Source: Prorocentrum cordatum
Taxonomy: Eukaryota > Sar > Dinophyceae > Prorocentrales > Prorocentraceae
Assembly: GCA_963575745.1 (NCBI GenBank)
Contig: CAUYUJ010005592.1
Span: 16,001 to 80,000, forward strand
Length of the DNA: 64,000 bases
Reading direction: 5' to 3'
Under the pieces are notes generated by a model, which was not told where the DNA came from, made no database searches, and saw only the letters and a list, made by a program, of their open reading frames with translations. Below are positions 21,637 through 32,204 of the stretch, in pieces. The stretch's first letter is position 1. Each line of letters begins with the position of its first letter. The position numbers and the translations under genes were made by a program.

Positions 21637-22133
21637 GCTAATATTCTAAGCCGCTCAAGGCGCAAAGTTCTTATGCCCCAGCGCCTTACTTTGCTTTGGG
21701 GCATAAGAACTGATATGGCTGCTGATGTTCCCTCCGTCGCCATCCCCTTTCCGTCGTCGTCGGTCGTCGTCGTCGTCGTCGGTCGTCGGTCGTCGTCGGC
21801 GTCGTCGTCGTCGCCGTCGTCGGGCGTCGTCGCCAATTAATTGCTCGCCCGCGGATCGGCCAAAAAATGGTTGGTATTTCAAGGCACCTTTTGGGGGCGA
21901 AAAGGTGGTTTGAAACACATAAGTTTGTTTCCCAAAAGGGGTGCGAAAGCGAAAGCAAGAAACGAATTTGGAATATGTCGGCCGTCGCGGGCCCCAAACA
22001 GCAAGTTGCTGCACCATGGAGGTGCAACCTATGTGGTATATGATATGTTGTTTGAGCTACGCGGTGGAATCTATGTGGTATAGGATGTATTATGCAAGCT
22101 ATGCGGTGTGAGTCGTCGTCGCCGTCGTCGTCG

Positions 22134-22164
<31 letters not shown>

Positions 22165-22794
22165 TCGTCGTCGCCCATTACGAAACGGCCCAAAAAAACT
22201 TGTATTTCAAGCTACCTTTTGGGGGCGAAAAGGTGGCTTGAAATACATGGGTGGTCGTCCCCGGCGCTGCCTCCCTGGATCTCCCCTAAACCACTCTCGC
22301 CCAGATCCTAAGCTAAAGCTTCAGCACTGGGCTCAAACCAGACCAGCCAGACCAGCCAGACTGCAATGCAAAAAAAACTGCAATGCAAAAAAAACCGTTT
22401 TTAGGTGGTCGTCCCCGGCGCTGCCTCCCTGGACCTCCCCTAAACCACTCTCGCCCGGATCCTAAGCTAAAGCTTCAGCACTGGGCTCAAACCAGACCAG
22501 CCAGACCAGCCAGACTGCAATGCAAAAAAAACTGCAATGCAAAAAAAACTGCAATGCAAAAAAAACCGCTTTTCGGTGGTCGTCCCCGGCGCTGCCTCCC
22601 TGGACCTCCCCTAAACCACTCTCGCCCAGATCCTAAGTTAAAGCTTCAGCACTGGGCTCAAACCAGACCAGCCAGACCAGCCAAACCAGCCAGACCAGCC
22701 AGACCAGATGCAACTCCGACCAAATGCAGCTCCGAGCAACTTGTTCTTTGAAAGCTTGGCGTCCCGCCGTGCGCTACACGGCTAAGAACTTTAT
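21637..22794. mobile_element. Composite foldback/microsatellite element, copy 1
   Basis: A 1.16-kb unit repeated at 24,083-25,258. In order: a perfect 14-bp hairpin GTTCTTATGCCCCA...TGGGGCATAAGAAC (21,667-21,712); a (GTC)n tract (21,733-21,835); a 19-bp imperfect hairpin around TATTTCAAGGCACCTTTT/AAAAGGTGGTTTGAAA (about 21,877-21,917); a middle section; a second (GTC)n (22,108-22,180); the same hairpin again (about 22,201-22,245); then three tandem 154-170-bp units starting GGTGGTCGTCCCCGG at 22,250, 22,404 and 22,574. Ends carry AAAGTTCTTA (21,664) and its reverse complement TAAGAACTTT (22,783-22,792). No protein-coding capacity. Confidence 0.75.
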
Positions 22795-23472
22795 TATATA
22801 TGTGTATGACATACCAAGCGATAAAGGACCCCCCCCCCGGATGGCCGTCACCCAATCTGGTACCCTCCGACGAGGTCCGGAATCAGAAGGGGTCACGACC
22901 GGCCCCAGAAGGCCTTCGAGAGGGCTCCAAGGCGCTCAAGAGCGCACCAAGAGAACCCAAGACCGACCAAAAGCGTTCCAATCTGATCCATTTTGCATTC
23001 GAAACGGTCCTAGACTGTCCCGAAACAACCCAAGAGAGTAGAAAACGGGAGCGCCATCGCGTTTTGGATGATTCATGGTATGATGGAGGCACAAAGGGAT
23101 AAGATGGCAATGGTGGCGGTGGGATAAAGAAGGTGCCGCTTTACTACCCACCACCGCCGATGGTCGGGCAGGCAGGGACCAGAATGGCAATGGTCGAGCA
23201 AGACATACATGCCCCACCCTCGGGGCGCTCCTCCGAACTGGCAAGTGCCCGGCGGTCAGCGCCACCGCGGCCGCGTCGGTCGCGCCAGACCGACCGGCCG
23301 CTCTGCGCGCGAGCGTGCGCGCGCTAGCGCGGCCGCAACGATGCGCCAGCCAGTGCCATGCAGTCATCGCAATCGCCGCCGCATGGCGTTTGCAAACCAC
23401 GTTTCGAGTTGGTGGGTGGGAAGATTGCGCGAGCAGTAGAGCTGGCACCTTACATGTTCGCCGAAGCGGGAG
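22795..23472. other. No gene seen
   Basis: Unique DNA between the two composite elements; 22,880-23,030 has weak CCAAGAG periodicity like the repeats at 44.3 and 58.7 kb. Confidence 0.5.
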
Positions 23473-23840
23473 CGGCGCGCGTAAGGACGGCCAAAGGAAT
23501 CTTGCCCGGGCCGCGTCCGTAAGGCAGCGTGCGCCCGCGAAGGCAGAACGCAACCGAGGGGAGCGGCGACGCGCCCAAAGACGGCCAAGGAAGCCCTGCT
23601 TCGCCTACGTCCTAAGGCCACGCCCGCCCGCAAATTGAGCGACGGGCGAGGGCGAGGGCGACGCGCCGAAGGACAGCCTAGGGTACCCTCGCAGCCCGCG
23701 TCCTCAGAACTGCCCCCCAGAGGAAGGCCACGCCGCGCAGACGAGAGACGGCGACCGCCCCAAAGGTACCTTGAAAGGCTGGCCAGTGAAAACGGCTAAG
23801 GACGGGCCACAGAGGCAAGGACCCAAGGGTACCCTAAGAA
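23473..23840. repeat. Diverged 90-97-bp tandem repeat, about four units
   Basis: Units begin GCG(GC)GACGCGCC-AAAGACGGCC-like at about 23,473, 23,562, 23,659 and 23,749, each with a CGTCC(G/T)(T/A)AAG(G)-type block 45-50 bp in. Confidence 0.5.
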
Positions 23841-24082
23841 AAGCCGCGTGTCCGCTTCATGGGATTCGACTGACTTGAACCACATAAAGTACAACGGATA
23901 TATTGCACCGCGTTGGTTTTCAGAGCCGCCCATGTTACTAGCCAGGGAAATTCTAGATGTGTGCTCGCAAATGTATCACAAGTCCTTGCGTTCAGGGGCC
24001 AGGCTTGGATCAGTCGAGCGTCGCCCCCGGTGCCGTCATGAAGCATAGGGGGTCCACCAATAACCAGACACCCCCAAGCACG

Positions 24083-24230
24083 GCTAAGTATTCTAAGCCG
24101 CTCGAAGCGCAAAGTTCTTATGCCCCAACGCCTTACTTTGGGGCATAAGAACTGATATGGCTGCTGATGTTCCCTCCGTCGCCATCCCCTTTCCGTCGTC
24201 GTCGGTCGTCGTCGTCGTCGTCGGTCGTCG

Positions 24231-24267
<37 letters not shown>

Positions 24268-24580
24268 GGCGTCGTCGCCAATTAATTTCTCGGCCGCGGA
24301 TCGGCCAAAAAATGGTTGGTATTTCAAGGCACCTGTTGGGGGCGAAAAGGTGGCTTGAAATACCTACATGTTTTTTTTCCAAAAGGGGTGTGCAAACGAA
24401 AGCAAGAAGCGAATTTGGAATATGTCGGCAGTCGCGGGCCCCAAACAGCAAGTTGCTGCACCATGGCGGTGCAACCTATGTGGTATATGCTATGTTATTT
24501 GAGCTACGCGGTGGAATCTATGTGGTATAGGATGTATTATGCAAGCTATGCGGTGTGAGTCGTCGTCGCCGTCGTCGTCG

Positions 24581-24611
<31 letters not shown>

Positions 24612-25258
24612 TCGTCGTCGCCCATTACGGAACGGCCAAAAAATAGCTTGTATTTCAAGCTACCTTTTGGGGGCGAAAAGGTGGCTTGAAATACATGGGT
24701 GGTCGTCCCCGGCGCTGCCTCCCTGGATCTCCCCTAAACCACTCTCGCCCAGATCCTAAGCTAAAGCTTCAGCACTGGGCTCAAACCAGGCCAGCCAGAC
24801 CAGCCAGACTGCAATGCAAAAAAAATGCAATGCAAAAAAACTGCAATGAAAAAAAAACGCTTTTCGGTGGTCGTCCCCGGCGCTGCCTCCCTGGACCTCC
24901 CCTAAACCACTCTCGCCCAGATCCTAAGCTAAAGCTTCAGCACTGGGCTCAAACCAGACCAGCCAGACCAGCCAGACTGCAATGCAACAAAAAAACTGCA
25001 ATGCAAAAAAAACGGCAATGCAAAAAAAAACGCTTTTCGGTGGTCGTCCCCGGCGCTGCCTCCCTGGACCTCCCCTAAACCACTCTCGCCCAGATCCTAA
25101 GCTAAAGCTTCAGCACTGGGCTCAAACCAGACCAGCCAGACCAGCCAAACCAGCCAGACCAGCCAGACCAGATGCAACTCCGACCAAATGCAGCTCCGAG
25201 CAACTTGTTCTTTGAAAGCTTGGCGTCCCGCCGTGCGCTACACGGCTAAGAACTTTAT
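24083..25258. mobile_element. Composite foldback/microsatellite element, copy 2
   Basis: Second copy of the 21.6-22.8 kb unit in the same orientation, starting TATTCTAAGCCGCTC and ending ACACGGCTAAGAACTTTAT. The same hairpins are at 24,115-24,150, 24,317-24,361 and 24,650-24,694, (GTC)n at 24,190-24,287 and 24,560-24,625, and tandem units at 24,708, 24,866 and 25,039. A few percent divergence plus microsatellite and A-run length changes from copy 1. Flanking DNA differs, so this is a discrete unit rather than one long tandem duplication. Confidence 0.75.
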
Positions 25259-26474
25259 CCAACGCCTCTACGACGCAAGCCCTGATGTGTTGGACGTCGT
25301 GGCTCCCACCCGCCCTGTGGGCGTAGATGGTTCTACAAGTCTCTTAGTCGAGCCTCATTTTCCCCCCTCGGGGAAAAGTTTACCTCTCCCCTATACCCCC
25401 TCTCTCAGGATAGCCCTGGATGGCTCTATATAGCTTCTCACATGCCTCCAAGAAGCCCCCAAACCGCCCCAAGACGTCTCCAGTGGCTGCGGAGTCTCCC
25501 AAGGACCCCTCCTAGAGGCCCAAACCATTCCAAAACAAAAGGAAACGCACAGCTTCTGTGTCGTCTCGCCTTTGCGCTTTCGATGAGCCTGTGAGGCCTC
25601 ACGATGGCTCAAAGATGGCCCAAGACAGACCCAAGAAGGAACCAAGAAGGCCCAAGATGTTACCAAGAGCGCCAAAGAGCGCACCGACTGGGCGCCTATA
25701 GCGAACTTTCAGGTATTCGAGGCGGGGGCCGCCAGTAGTTACCTCCCCCCTTCTTTGATCGATGGCCTTCAAGATGTCCCCAAGCGCGCCCCCAAGGCCT
25801 TCAAGATGCCCCCAAGAGAGCCCCAAGGGGGGCCCCAAAGGCCTCCAACATTGACCAAGCAGGGCCCCGAGATCCTCGTAGGGCTCAGCGATGGCCCCAA
25901 GGTGTCTCCTTGCAGCTCCCACAGCGTGGCACTCTGCTACACATCCCCGATCCGGGTAACCCGCCCGGCGTTTGCTCGCGGATGGGCCGGTGGGGATACG
26001 CGGAGCGTCAAGGGTTGCTTCAAGCATAATGCGGTGACTGCGAGTTCCCCCTTCGTCTTGACTGCATGCGGCACCTTCAACCCATCCCGACCGCACTCGA
26101 GGTGTGAGAGAAGGAGGAGGGCGCATGGTGGCTGCAGGGAGGGCTTCTGCTTGGGGCGCCTCCATCCCGAGCCCGAGGAATTGAGAGCTGGCAGAGGCGA
26201 GGAGGGAAGATGGTGAGGGAGATCAACTACCGGGGAGGCGGGAGGAGTAACGACTCGGAGGAGACCACGCCGGGAACCGCTGAGAGCTGGCGGGCCGGAC
26301 GGTGCAGCGGGCGCCGCGGCCTTCTCGGAGCGAGCGGCACGCTCGGCGAGCGCTCTGGAGCGCTCTGGGCCCGTTTGTCCTCCTCCTGGGCCTGCCCGGC
26401 TGCCTGGTGCACACCGTGGGGATGGCCACCGGCCTTCGTGCACTCCCCCAGGGAGCGCAGACTGCAACTGGTTC
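25259..26474. repeat. Cryptic CCAAGA-type repeat and flanks, no gene
   Basis: 25,440-25,920 has irregular 15-30-bp periodicity of CCCAAGANG/GCCCCAAG blocks, reading LGAS/LGPS-like repeats on the minus strand. CGGGGAAAAGTTTACC (25,370) and CCTTCTTTGATCGATGGCC (25,745) have counterparts at 44,200 and 44,330. 25,920-26,470 is GC-rich without a gene. Confidence 0.5.
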
Positions 26475-26632
26475 TAGGTCGGGCACGTCCCCCTACAGGC
26501 GGAGTTTAGACGAAAAATAGAAATAGTCAAAAAATGCTCCCAAATGGCAACAAAAATACCCCCCAAATCGTCCCCAGGCAATTTTTCGACAATTTTTGAA
26601 CCTTCCTCCTGTAGAGGGACACGCCCGACTTA
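26475..26632. mobile_element. MITE with TAGGTCGGGC terminal inverted repeats (intact)
   Basis: 158-bp element. Left end TAGGTCGGGCACGTCC plus CCCTACAGG; right end CCTGTAGAGGGACACGCCCG then ACTTA. The two are reverse complements over about 25 bp with few mismatches, and TA at each edge fits a TA target-site duplication as in Tc1/mariner-type MITEs. The interior is A-rich without ORFs. Family copies: 61,051-61,554 and a half at 11,281. Confidence 0.85.
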
Positions 26633-27310
26633 ACACTGGTTCGATTCCAGTGCTCAGATCAGGATGGGCCTGGCCAGGACCGGCGCAGGTGGGATGGCTG
26701 CTGGGGGCGGCAGAATGTACCGATGCCGCTGCTCCACGGACCTCTCTGGGGGCGCGTTCCGACCAGGATTCCGCGGCGAATCGAGCCACGGCGACGAGGG
26801 CCTTCCACAGGAGAGCAGCGGCACCGGTACCTGTTCGTCCTATGGGTTGGCGCTCCCAGAAACAGCGGTGGACGAGGCTGACAAACAGAGAGCGGAAAGA
26901 CCGCCAGCCTTGATGGAGTCCTGCCCGTCTGGCTTGACGTTGCCGCGCGACGTGCAGTCTGGCCACTCCAGCTCTGGCGGCAGCAGGGCAGGAGTCAACA
27001 GTATAGGAGGTCCAATCGAGACGTCGGCGGCCCTCCTCCTCCTGGCCATGGATGAACAGCTTGAAATCGTCCCCAGCGTTTCCCATCCGATCATCCTCCT
27101 CCTTCTCCTCCTCCTCCTCTTTCTCTTTCTCCTTCCTTCTCCTTCATCCTCACCTTCCTCCATTCCCTCCCCGTTCCGGAGGCGTGCGCCTTTGACAGTC
27201 CTTCTTGGACTCCGCGTTCCAGAACCCCCGAGGCGCACTGGTGACGCAGGTCCAGAAAAAACACGCGGCGTGGCAGCATGAGGCCAAACTGCCCCGAGCG
27301 CCCATCGTGA
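26633..27310. other. No gene seen
   Basis: GC-rich unique DNA, with a short TCC/TTC-rich patch at 27,093-27,170. A lone tRNA T-arm-like hairpin lies at about 26,636-26,652 but no tRNA surrounds it. Confidence 0.5.
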
Positions 27311-27492
27311 ACACTGGGGCGCGGGAGGGAGGAGGGAGGAGGGAGGAGGGAGGAGGGAGGAGGGAGGGAGAAGGGAGGAGGGAGGAGGGAGGGAGGGAGG
27401 AGGGAGGGAGGAGGAGGAGGAGGGAGGGGAGGGAGGAGGGAGGGAGGGAGAAGAGAGGAAGAGGGAGGAGGGAGGAGGGGAGGGAGGAAAGC
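27311..27492. repeat. (GGAGGGA)n purine tract
   Basis: 7-bp unit GGAGGGA with drop-outs; strictly purine on the + strand. Confidence 0.9.
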
Positions 27493-27600
27493 GTTTTATA
27501 TGTTCGGCGATGACGGGCGTCATGGGGGGGTGGGCGGGGGGGGGTATGACGTAACGCCCCCCCCCCCCGCCGTGGCTCCGGCACCACAGCCGCGCCCACG

Positions 27601-27636
27601 CGCACGATGCGACGAGCGACGAGCGACGAGCGACGA

Positions 27637-27685
<49 letters not shown>

Positions 27686-27686
27686 T
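27601..27686. repeat. (GAC)n with GAGCGAC leader
   Basis: GAGCGAC x4 passing into (GAC)n; same structure as 31,366-31,490. Confidence 0.9.
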
Positions 27687-27699
27687 GTAGGTGGCGATC

Positions 27700-28030
27700 T
27701 GCCCCCCTGCGCCTGTGTACACCACAACGCTCGCGTGCACCACAGCGCGCGTGTACACCACAGCGCCTGCGTACATCGCAACAACCGTGTGCAACGCAGC
27801 GCCTGTGTACACTGCAGTGCTTGCGTACACTACAGAGCCGGTGTACATAGGCACACCAGAGGCAACCATGTGCAACACAGCGCCTGTGTACACCACAATG
27901 CTGGCGCGCACCGCGGCGCCTGTGCACGCCACAGCGCCTGTCTACAGCACAGCATCCGCGTGCAACGCAGCGCTACTGTACACCACAATGCCTGCGTGCA
28001 TAGGACAGGTAGAAGGACCCTGTACGTGAG
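27700..28030 (+). repeat. 18-bp minisatellite, forward arm
   Basis: About 17 units of consensus GTGTACACCACAGCGCCT with GCGTGCA/GCGTACA variants. The matching array at 28,495-28,710 runs in the opposite orientation. Confidence 0.85.
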
Positions 28031-28084
28031 GATCTGCTGCGGAAGCGCCACGCCAGGAAAGTGATGATAATCGAATGCGACGTT

Positions 28085-28205
28085 TTTTCCTCTTCCCTTC
28101 TCCTCCACTTCCACCTCCTTCTCCTGCTCCTCCTCCTCCTTTTTCTCTTCCTCCTCCTCCTCCTCCTCCTCCTCTTCCTCCTCCTCCTCCTCCTCCTCCT
28201 CCTTA
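28085..28205. repeat. (TCC)n tract between the inverted minisatellite arms
   Basis: Polypyrimidine microsatellite in the loop between the two 18-bp arrays. Confidence 0.9.
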
Positions 28206-28494
28206 CCCCCTGTCGTGCGGGTTGGCGCTACAGCGTACGTGCGCAACTCAGTGTGCATCGCAGAATGGTCTTTTGAATCGGCCCACTTGGTTCTCGGACG
28301 GCCAGTTTAGCTGGAGCCTCCTGGACGCAGATGGGAGAGTTACGGTGATGGTGGCGAACTCGGAAGGACTCGTAGATTCCCCTGGCGCTCCATTGTCCAT
28401 AAGGATTATTTTCTGGTGTTTTCGGTGGAATACACAAACGCTCCATTTTGTCATACTGCTTCCTTTTAACATTCTACATACCATAGTGGTGCTG

Positions 28495-28710
28495 TGTTGC
28501 ACGCGGTTGCTGTAGTGCACGCAAGCGCCGCGGTCTACACAGGCACTGCAATGCACGCAGGCATTGTGGTGTACACTGCTGTGTTGCACACGGCTGATGT
28601 AGTGTACGCAGGCGCTGTGGTGTACATAGGCGGTGTGGTGTACACAGGCGCTGAGGTGCACGCAGGCACTGAGGTGTACACAGGCGTTGTGGTGCAGATC
28701 GCCACCTACA
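28495..28710 (-). repeat. 18-bp minisatellite, inverted arm
   Basis: Consensus TACACAGGCGCTGTGGTG, the reverse complement of the unit at 27,700-28,030. About 12 copies. The arms are separated by about 460 bp. Confidence 0.85.
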
Positions 28711-28870
28711 TGCTGGCGCCACCCGTCCTCTGTAATTCTTAAGCATTCCAAGGCGCCGCCGGCGCGAAGCGTGACGTCATCGACCCCCTCCACCCCCCCC
28801 ACATGATTGCCGTCATCGGCCCGGAATGAAAAAAATATCCTGGCGAAGGTCCCAACCATATGCAGTTGTG

Positions 28871-31245
28871 GGTACCGTAATTGTAAATATCTGCTTCGGT
28901 GAAGCTCCCTATGGGGCCACGAAGCGCTGCACTTGGCGGGGGGGAACGCTGTACTGTGTGGGTGGTGTGCCGACTTGGGTTACCGGGACGCATGCGGACG
29001 GTCCCACTGAGGGCTTCGGTGGAGCTCCCTATGGGCCACGAAGCGCTCTACTGAGTGAGTGAAAAAAGTGCCAAGTTGGGCTTCCGGGACGCATGCGGAC
29101 GGTCCCACTGGGGGCTTCGGTGGAGCCCCCTATGGGGCCACGAAACGCTGCACTGCGCGGGTGAAAATGCCAAATTACACTTCCCGGACGCATGCGGACG
29201 GTGGCTCTGGGACCTTGGGTGGAGCCCCCTATGGGGCCACGAAGCGCTGCACTGGGTGGGTGAAAATGCCAAATTGGGCTTCCGGGACGCATGCGGACGG
29301 GGGCACTGGGGCCTTCGGTGGGGCTCCCTATGGGGCCAAGAAACGCTGTACTGGGTGTGCGGGACGCATGCGGACGGTAGCGCTGGGACCTTCGGTGGGG
29401 TTCCCTATGGGGCCACGAAACGCTGTACTGGGTGGGTGAAACGCAGGGAGGAGGGGAAGGAGGGCCACGAAACGCTGTACTGGGTGTGCGGGACGCATGC
29501 GGACGGTAGCACTGGGACCTTCGGTGGAGCTCCCTTTGGGGCCACGAAGCGCTGTGCTGGGTGTGCGGGACGCATGCGGACGGTAGCACTGGGACCTTCG
29601 GTGGGGTTCCCTATGGGGCCACGAAGCGCTGTACTGGGTTTCCGGGACGCATGCGGACGGGGGCGCTGGGGCCTTCTGTGGGGCTCCCTATGGGGCCACG
29701 AAGCGCTGTACTGTGGGTGAGACGCAGGGAGGAGGGGGAGGAGACCCACGAAACGCTGTACTGGGTGTGCGGGACGCATGCGGACGGTAGCACTGGGACC
29801 TTCGGTGGAGCTCCCTATGGGGCCACGAAACGCTGTACTGGGTGTGCGGGACTCATGCGGACGGTAGCACTGGGACCTTCGGTAGGGCTCCCTATGGGGC
29901 CACGAAGCGCTGTACTGGGTGTGCGGGACGCATGCGGACGGTGGAAAGGAGGAGGGGGAAGAGGAGGAGAGAAGAACGCGGGGCGACGTCTCGTCAAAAC
30001 GCGGACCCAACACAGGATGGCTGGGAAAAATTATCCTGGCGAAGGTCCCAACCATATGCAGTTGTGGGTACCGTAATTGTGAATACCTGCTTCGGTGAAG
30101 CTCCCTATGGGGCCACGAAGCGCTGCATTGGGCGGGGGGGAAATCTGTACTGTGTGGGTGGTGTGCCGACTTGGGTTACCGGGACGCATGCGGACGGTCC
30201 CACCGAAGGCTTCGGTGGAGCTCCCTATGGGGCCACGAAGCGCTCTACTGAGTGAGTGAAAATGACAAATTGGGTTTCTGGGACGCATGCGGACGGCCCC
30301 ACTGGGGGCTTGGGGGGAGCCCCCTATGGGGCCACGAAGCGCTGCACTGCGCGGGTGAAAATGCCAAATTACACTTCCCGGACGCATGCGGACGGTGGCA
30401 CTGGGGTCATGGGTGGAGCCCCGTTATGGGGCCACGAAGCGCTGCAGTGGGTGGGTGAAAATGCCAAATTGGGCTTCGGGGACGCATGCGGACGGGGGCA
30501 CTGAGGCCTTCGGTGGACCTCCCTATGGGGCCACGAAACGATGTACTGGGTGTGAGGGACGCATGCGGACGGTAGCGCTGGGACCTTCGGTGGGGCTCCC
30601 TATGGGGCCACGAAGCGCTGTACTGGGCGTGCGGGACGCATGCGGACGGTAGCACTGGGACCTTCGGTGGGGTTTCCTATGGGGCCACGAAGCGTTGCAC
30701 TGGGTGGGTGAAACGCAGGGAGGAGGGGGAGGAGGGTGGGTGTCCGGGACGCATGCGGACGGTAGCACTAGGACCTTCGGTGGAGCTCCCTATGGGGCCA
30801 CGAAGCGCTGCACTGGGTGTGCGGGGCGCATGCGGACGGTAGCACTGGGACCTTCGGTGGGGCTCCCTATGGGGCCGCGAAACGCTGTACTGGGTGGGTG
30901 AAGCGCAGGGAGGAGGGGGAGGAGGGCCACGAAACGCTGTACTGGGTGTGCGGGACTCATCCGGACGGTAGCACTGGGACCTTCGGTGGAGCTCCCTTTG
31001 GGGCCACGAAGCGCTGTATTGGATGTGCGGGACGCATAGGGACGGTAGCACTGGGGCCTTCGGTGGAGCTCCCTATGGGGCCACGAAACGCTGTACTGGG
31101 TGTGCGGGACGCATGCGGACGGTAGCACTGGGACCTTCGGTGGGGCTCCCTATGGGGCCGCGAAACGCTGTACTGGGTGGGTGAAACGCAGGGAGGAGGG
31201 GGAGGATGGCCACGGAACGATGTACTGGGTGTGCGGAACGCATGC
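28871..31245. repeat. 77-90-bp satellite with about 1.2-kb higher-order structure
   Basis: About 27 units, each with GGGACGCATGCGGACGG, CTTCGGTGG(A/G)G, CTCCCTATGGGGCCACGAA and CGCTGTACTGGGTG blocks. Unit subtypes alternate (GTGTGCGGGAC versus GTGAAAATGCCAAATT versus GTGAAACGCAGGGAGGAGG). A leader at about 28,840 (ATCCTGGCGAAGGTCCCAAC, CATATGCAGTTGTGGGTACC) recurs at about 30,032 and the subtype order after it is partly repeated, giving a higher-order period near 1.2 kb. ORFs reading GTHADGSTGTFGGAPYGATK are repeat artefacts. Confidence 0.9.
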
Positions 31246-31365
31246 GGACGGTGGAGGAGGAGGGGGAAGAGGAGGAGAGAAGGAGAACGCGGGGACCGTC
31301 TGTTCAAAACGAGGACCCAACACCGCAGGATGGTTTGGAAAAAGCCGCGTCCGCGCGCACGACGA

Positions 31366-31405
31366 CGACGACGAGGAGCGACGAGCCACGAGCCACGAGC
31401 CACGA

Positions 31406-31485
<80 letters not shown>

Positions 31486-31490
31486 TGCGG
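31366..31490. repeat. (GAC)n with GAGC(C/G)AC leader
   Basis: ACGAGCCACGAGCCAC leader then (GAC)n; matches the array at 27,601. Confidence 0.9.
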
Positions 31491-32204
31491 ACCAGACTCC
31501 TATGCGGATTCCTACGCGGACACCTACGCGGATCTCAGTACGCACGGCGGCGGTGCCCGGCGCGCACTGAGGGGGGAGCGTTACGTCGTAGGGGGGGAGG
31601 GGGGGGGGGGGGGGCGGGGGCCATGACGCCCGCCATGCCCCAAGCAAAAAGAAATGGTCTCGAGGAGGAGGGAGGGAGGGAGGGAGGAGGGAGGAGGGAC
31701 AGAGGAGGGACAAAAGAGGGACAGAGGAGGAGCAAGGACAGAGGAGGGACAGAGGAGCAAGGACACCACCACGCAGACGGCCCGGCCGGATCGAGCGAGC
31801 AGTGGCCACTGTTCTGGCCACCGACGTGGAGGCGGAAGCGAGCGTCGAAGCCCCTCCGTCACTGGGATGCGCGCCCCCACCCCGCCCCCTGGGTCGCCAG
31901 CGCTCCTCCTCCTCCTCCTCCTCCTCCTGCTCCTCCTGCTCCCTCCTCCTGCTCCTCCTCCTCCACCTCCTCCTCCTCCTCCTCCTCCCTCCTCCTCCTC
32001 CTCCCTCCTCCTCCTCCTCCTCCTCCTCATCCCCCCTCCTCCTCCTCTTCCTCCTCCTTCTCCTTCTCCTCCTCCTGCTCCTCCTCCTCCTCCTCATCCT
32101 CTTGCTCTTGCTCTTGCTGCTCCTGAAGGGGACATGCCCCCGCGCGCTCCCATGCGCGCGAGCCGCACCCGGATGCCAGCGGCGCTCACGCCCTAGAGGC
32201 TCCG
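31491..32204. repeat. G-rich, purine and (TCC)n tracts, no gene
   Basis: 31,590-31,620 is a G-run; 31,655-31,760 is GGAGGGA/GGACAGAGGAG purine repeat; 31,905-32,115 is (TCC)n with TGC variants. Short GC-rich DNA between them has no coding patches. Confidence 0.85.

Noticed and set aside
26633-26660. tRNA T-arm-like hairpin (ACTGG TTCGATT CCAGT)
   Set aside because: No matching acceptor, D-arm or anticodon arm upstream; the MITE edge lies directly next to it. Most likely chance.
28871-31245. ORFs reading GTHADG...GGAPYGATKR repeats
   Set aside because: Satellite-derived; different units are in different frames.
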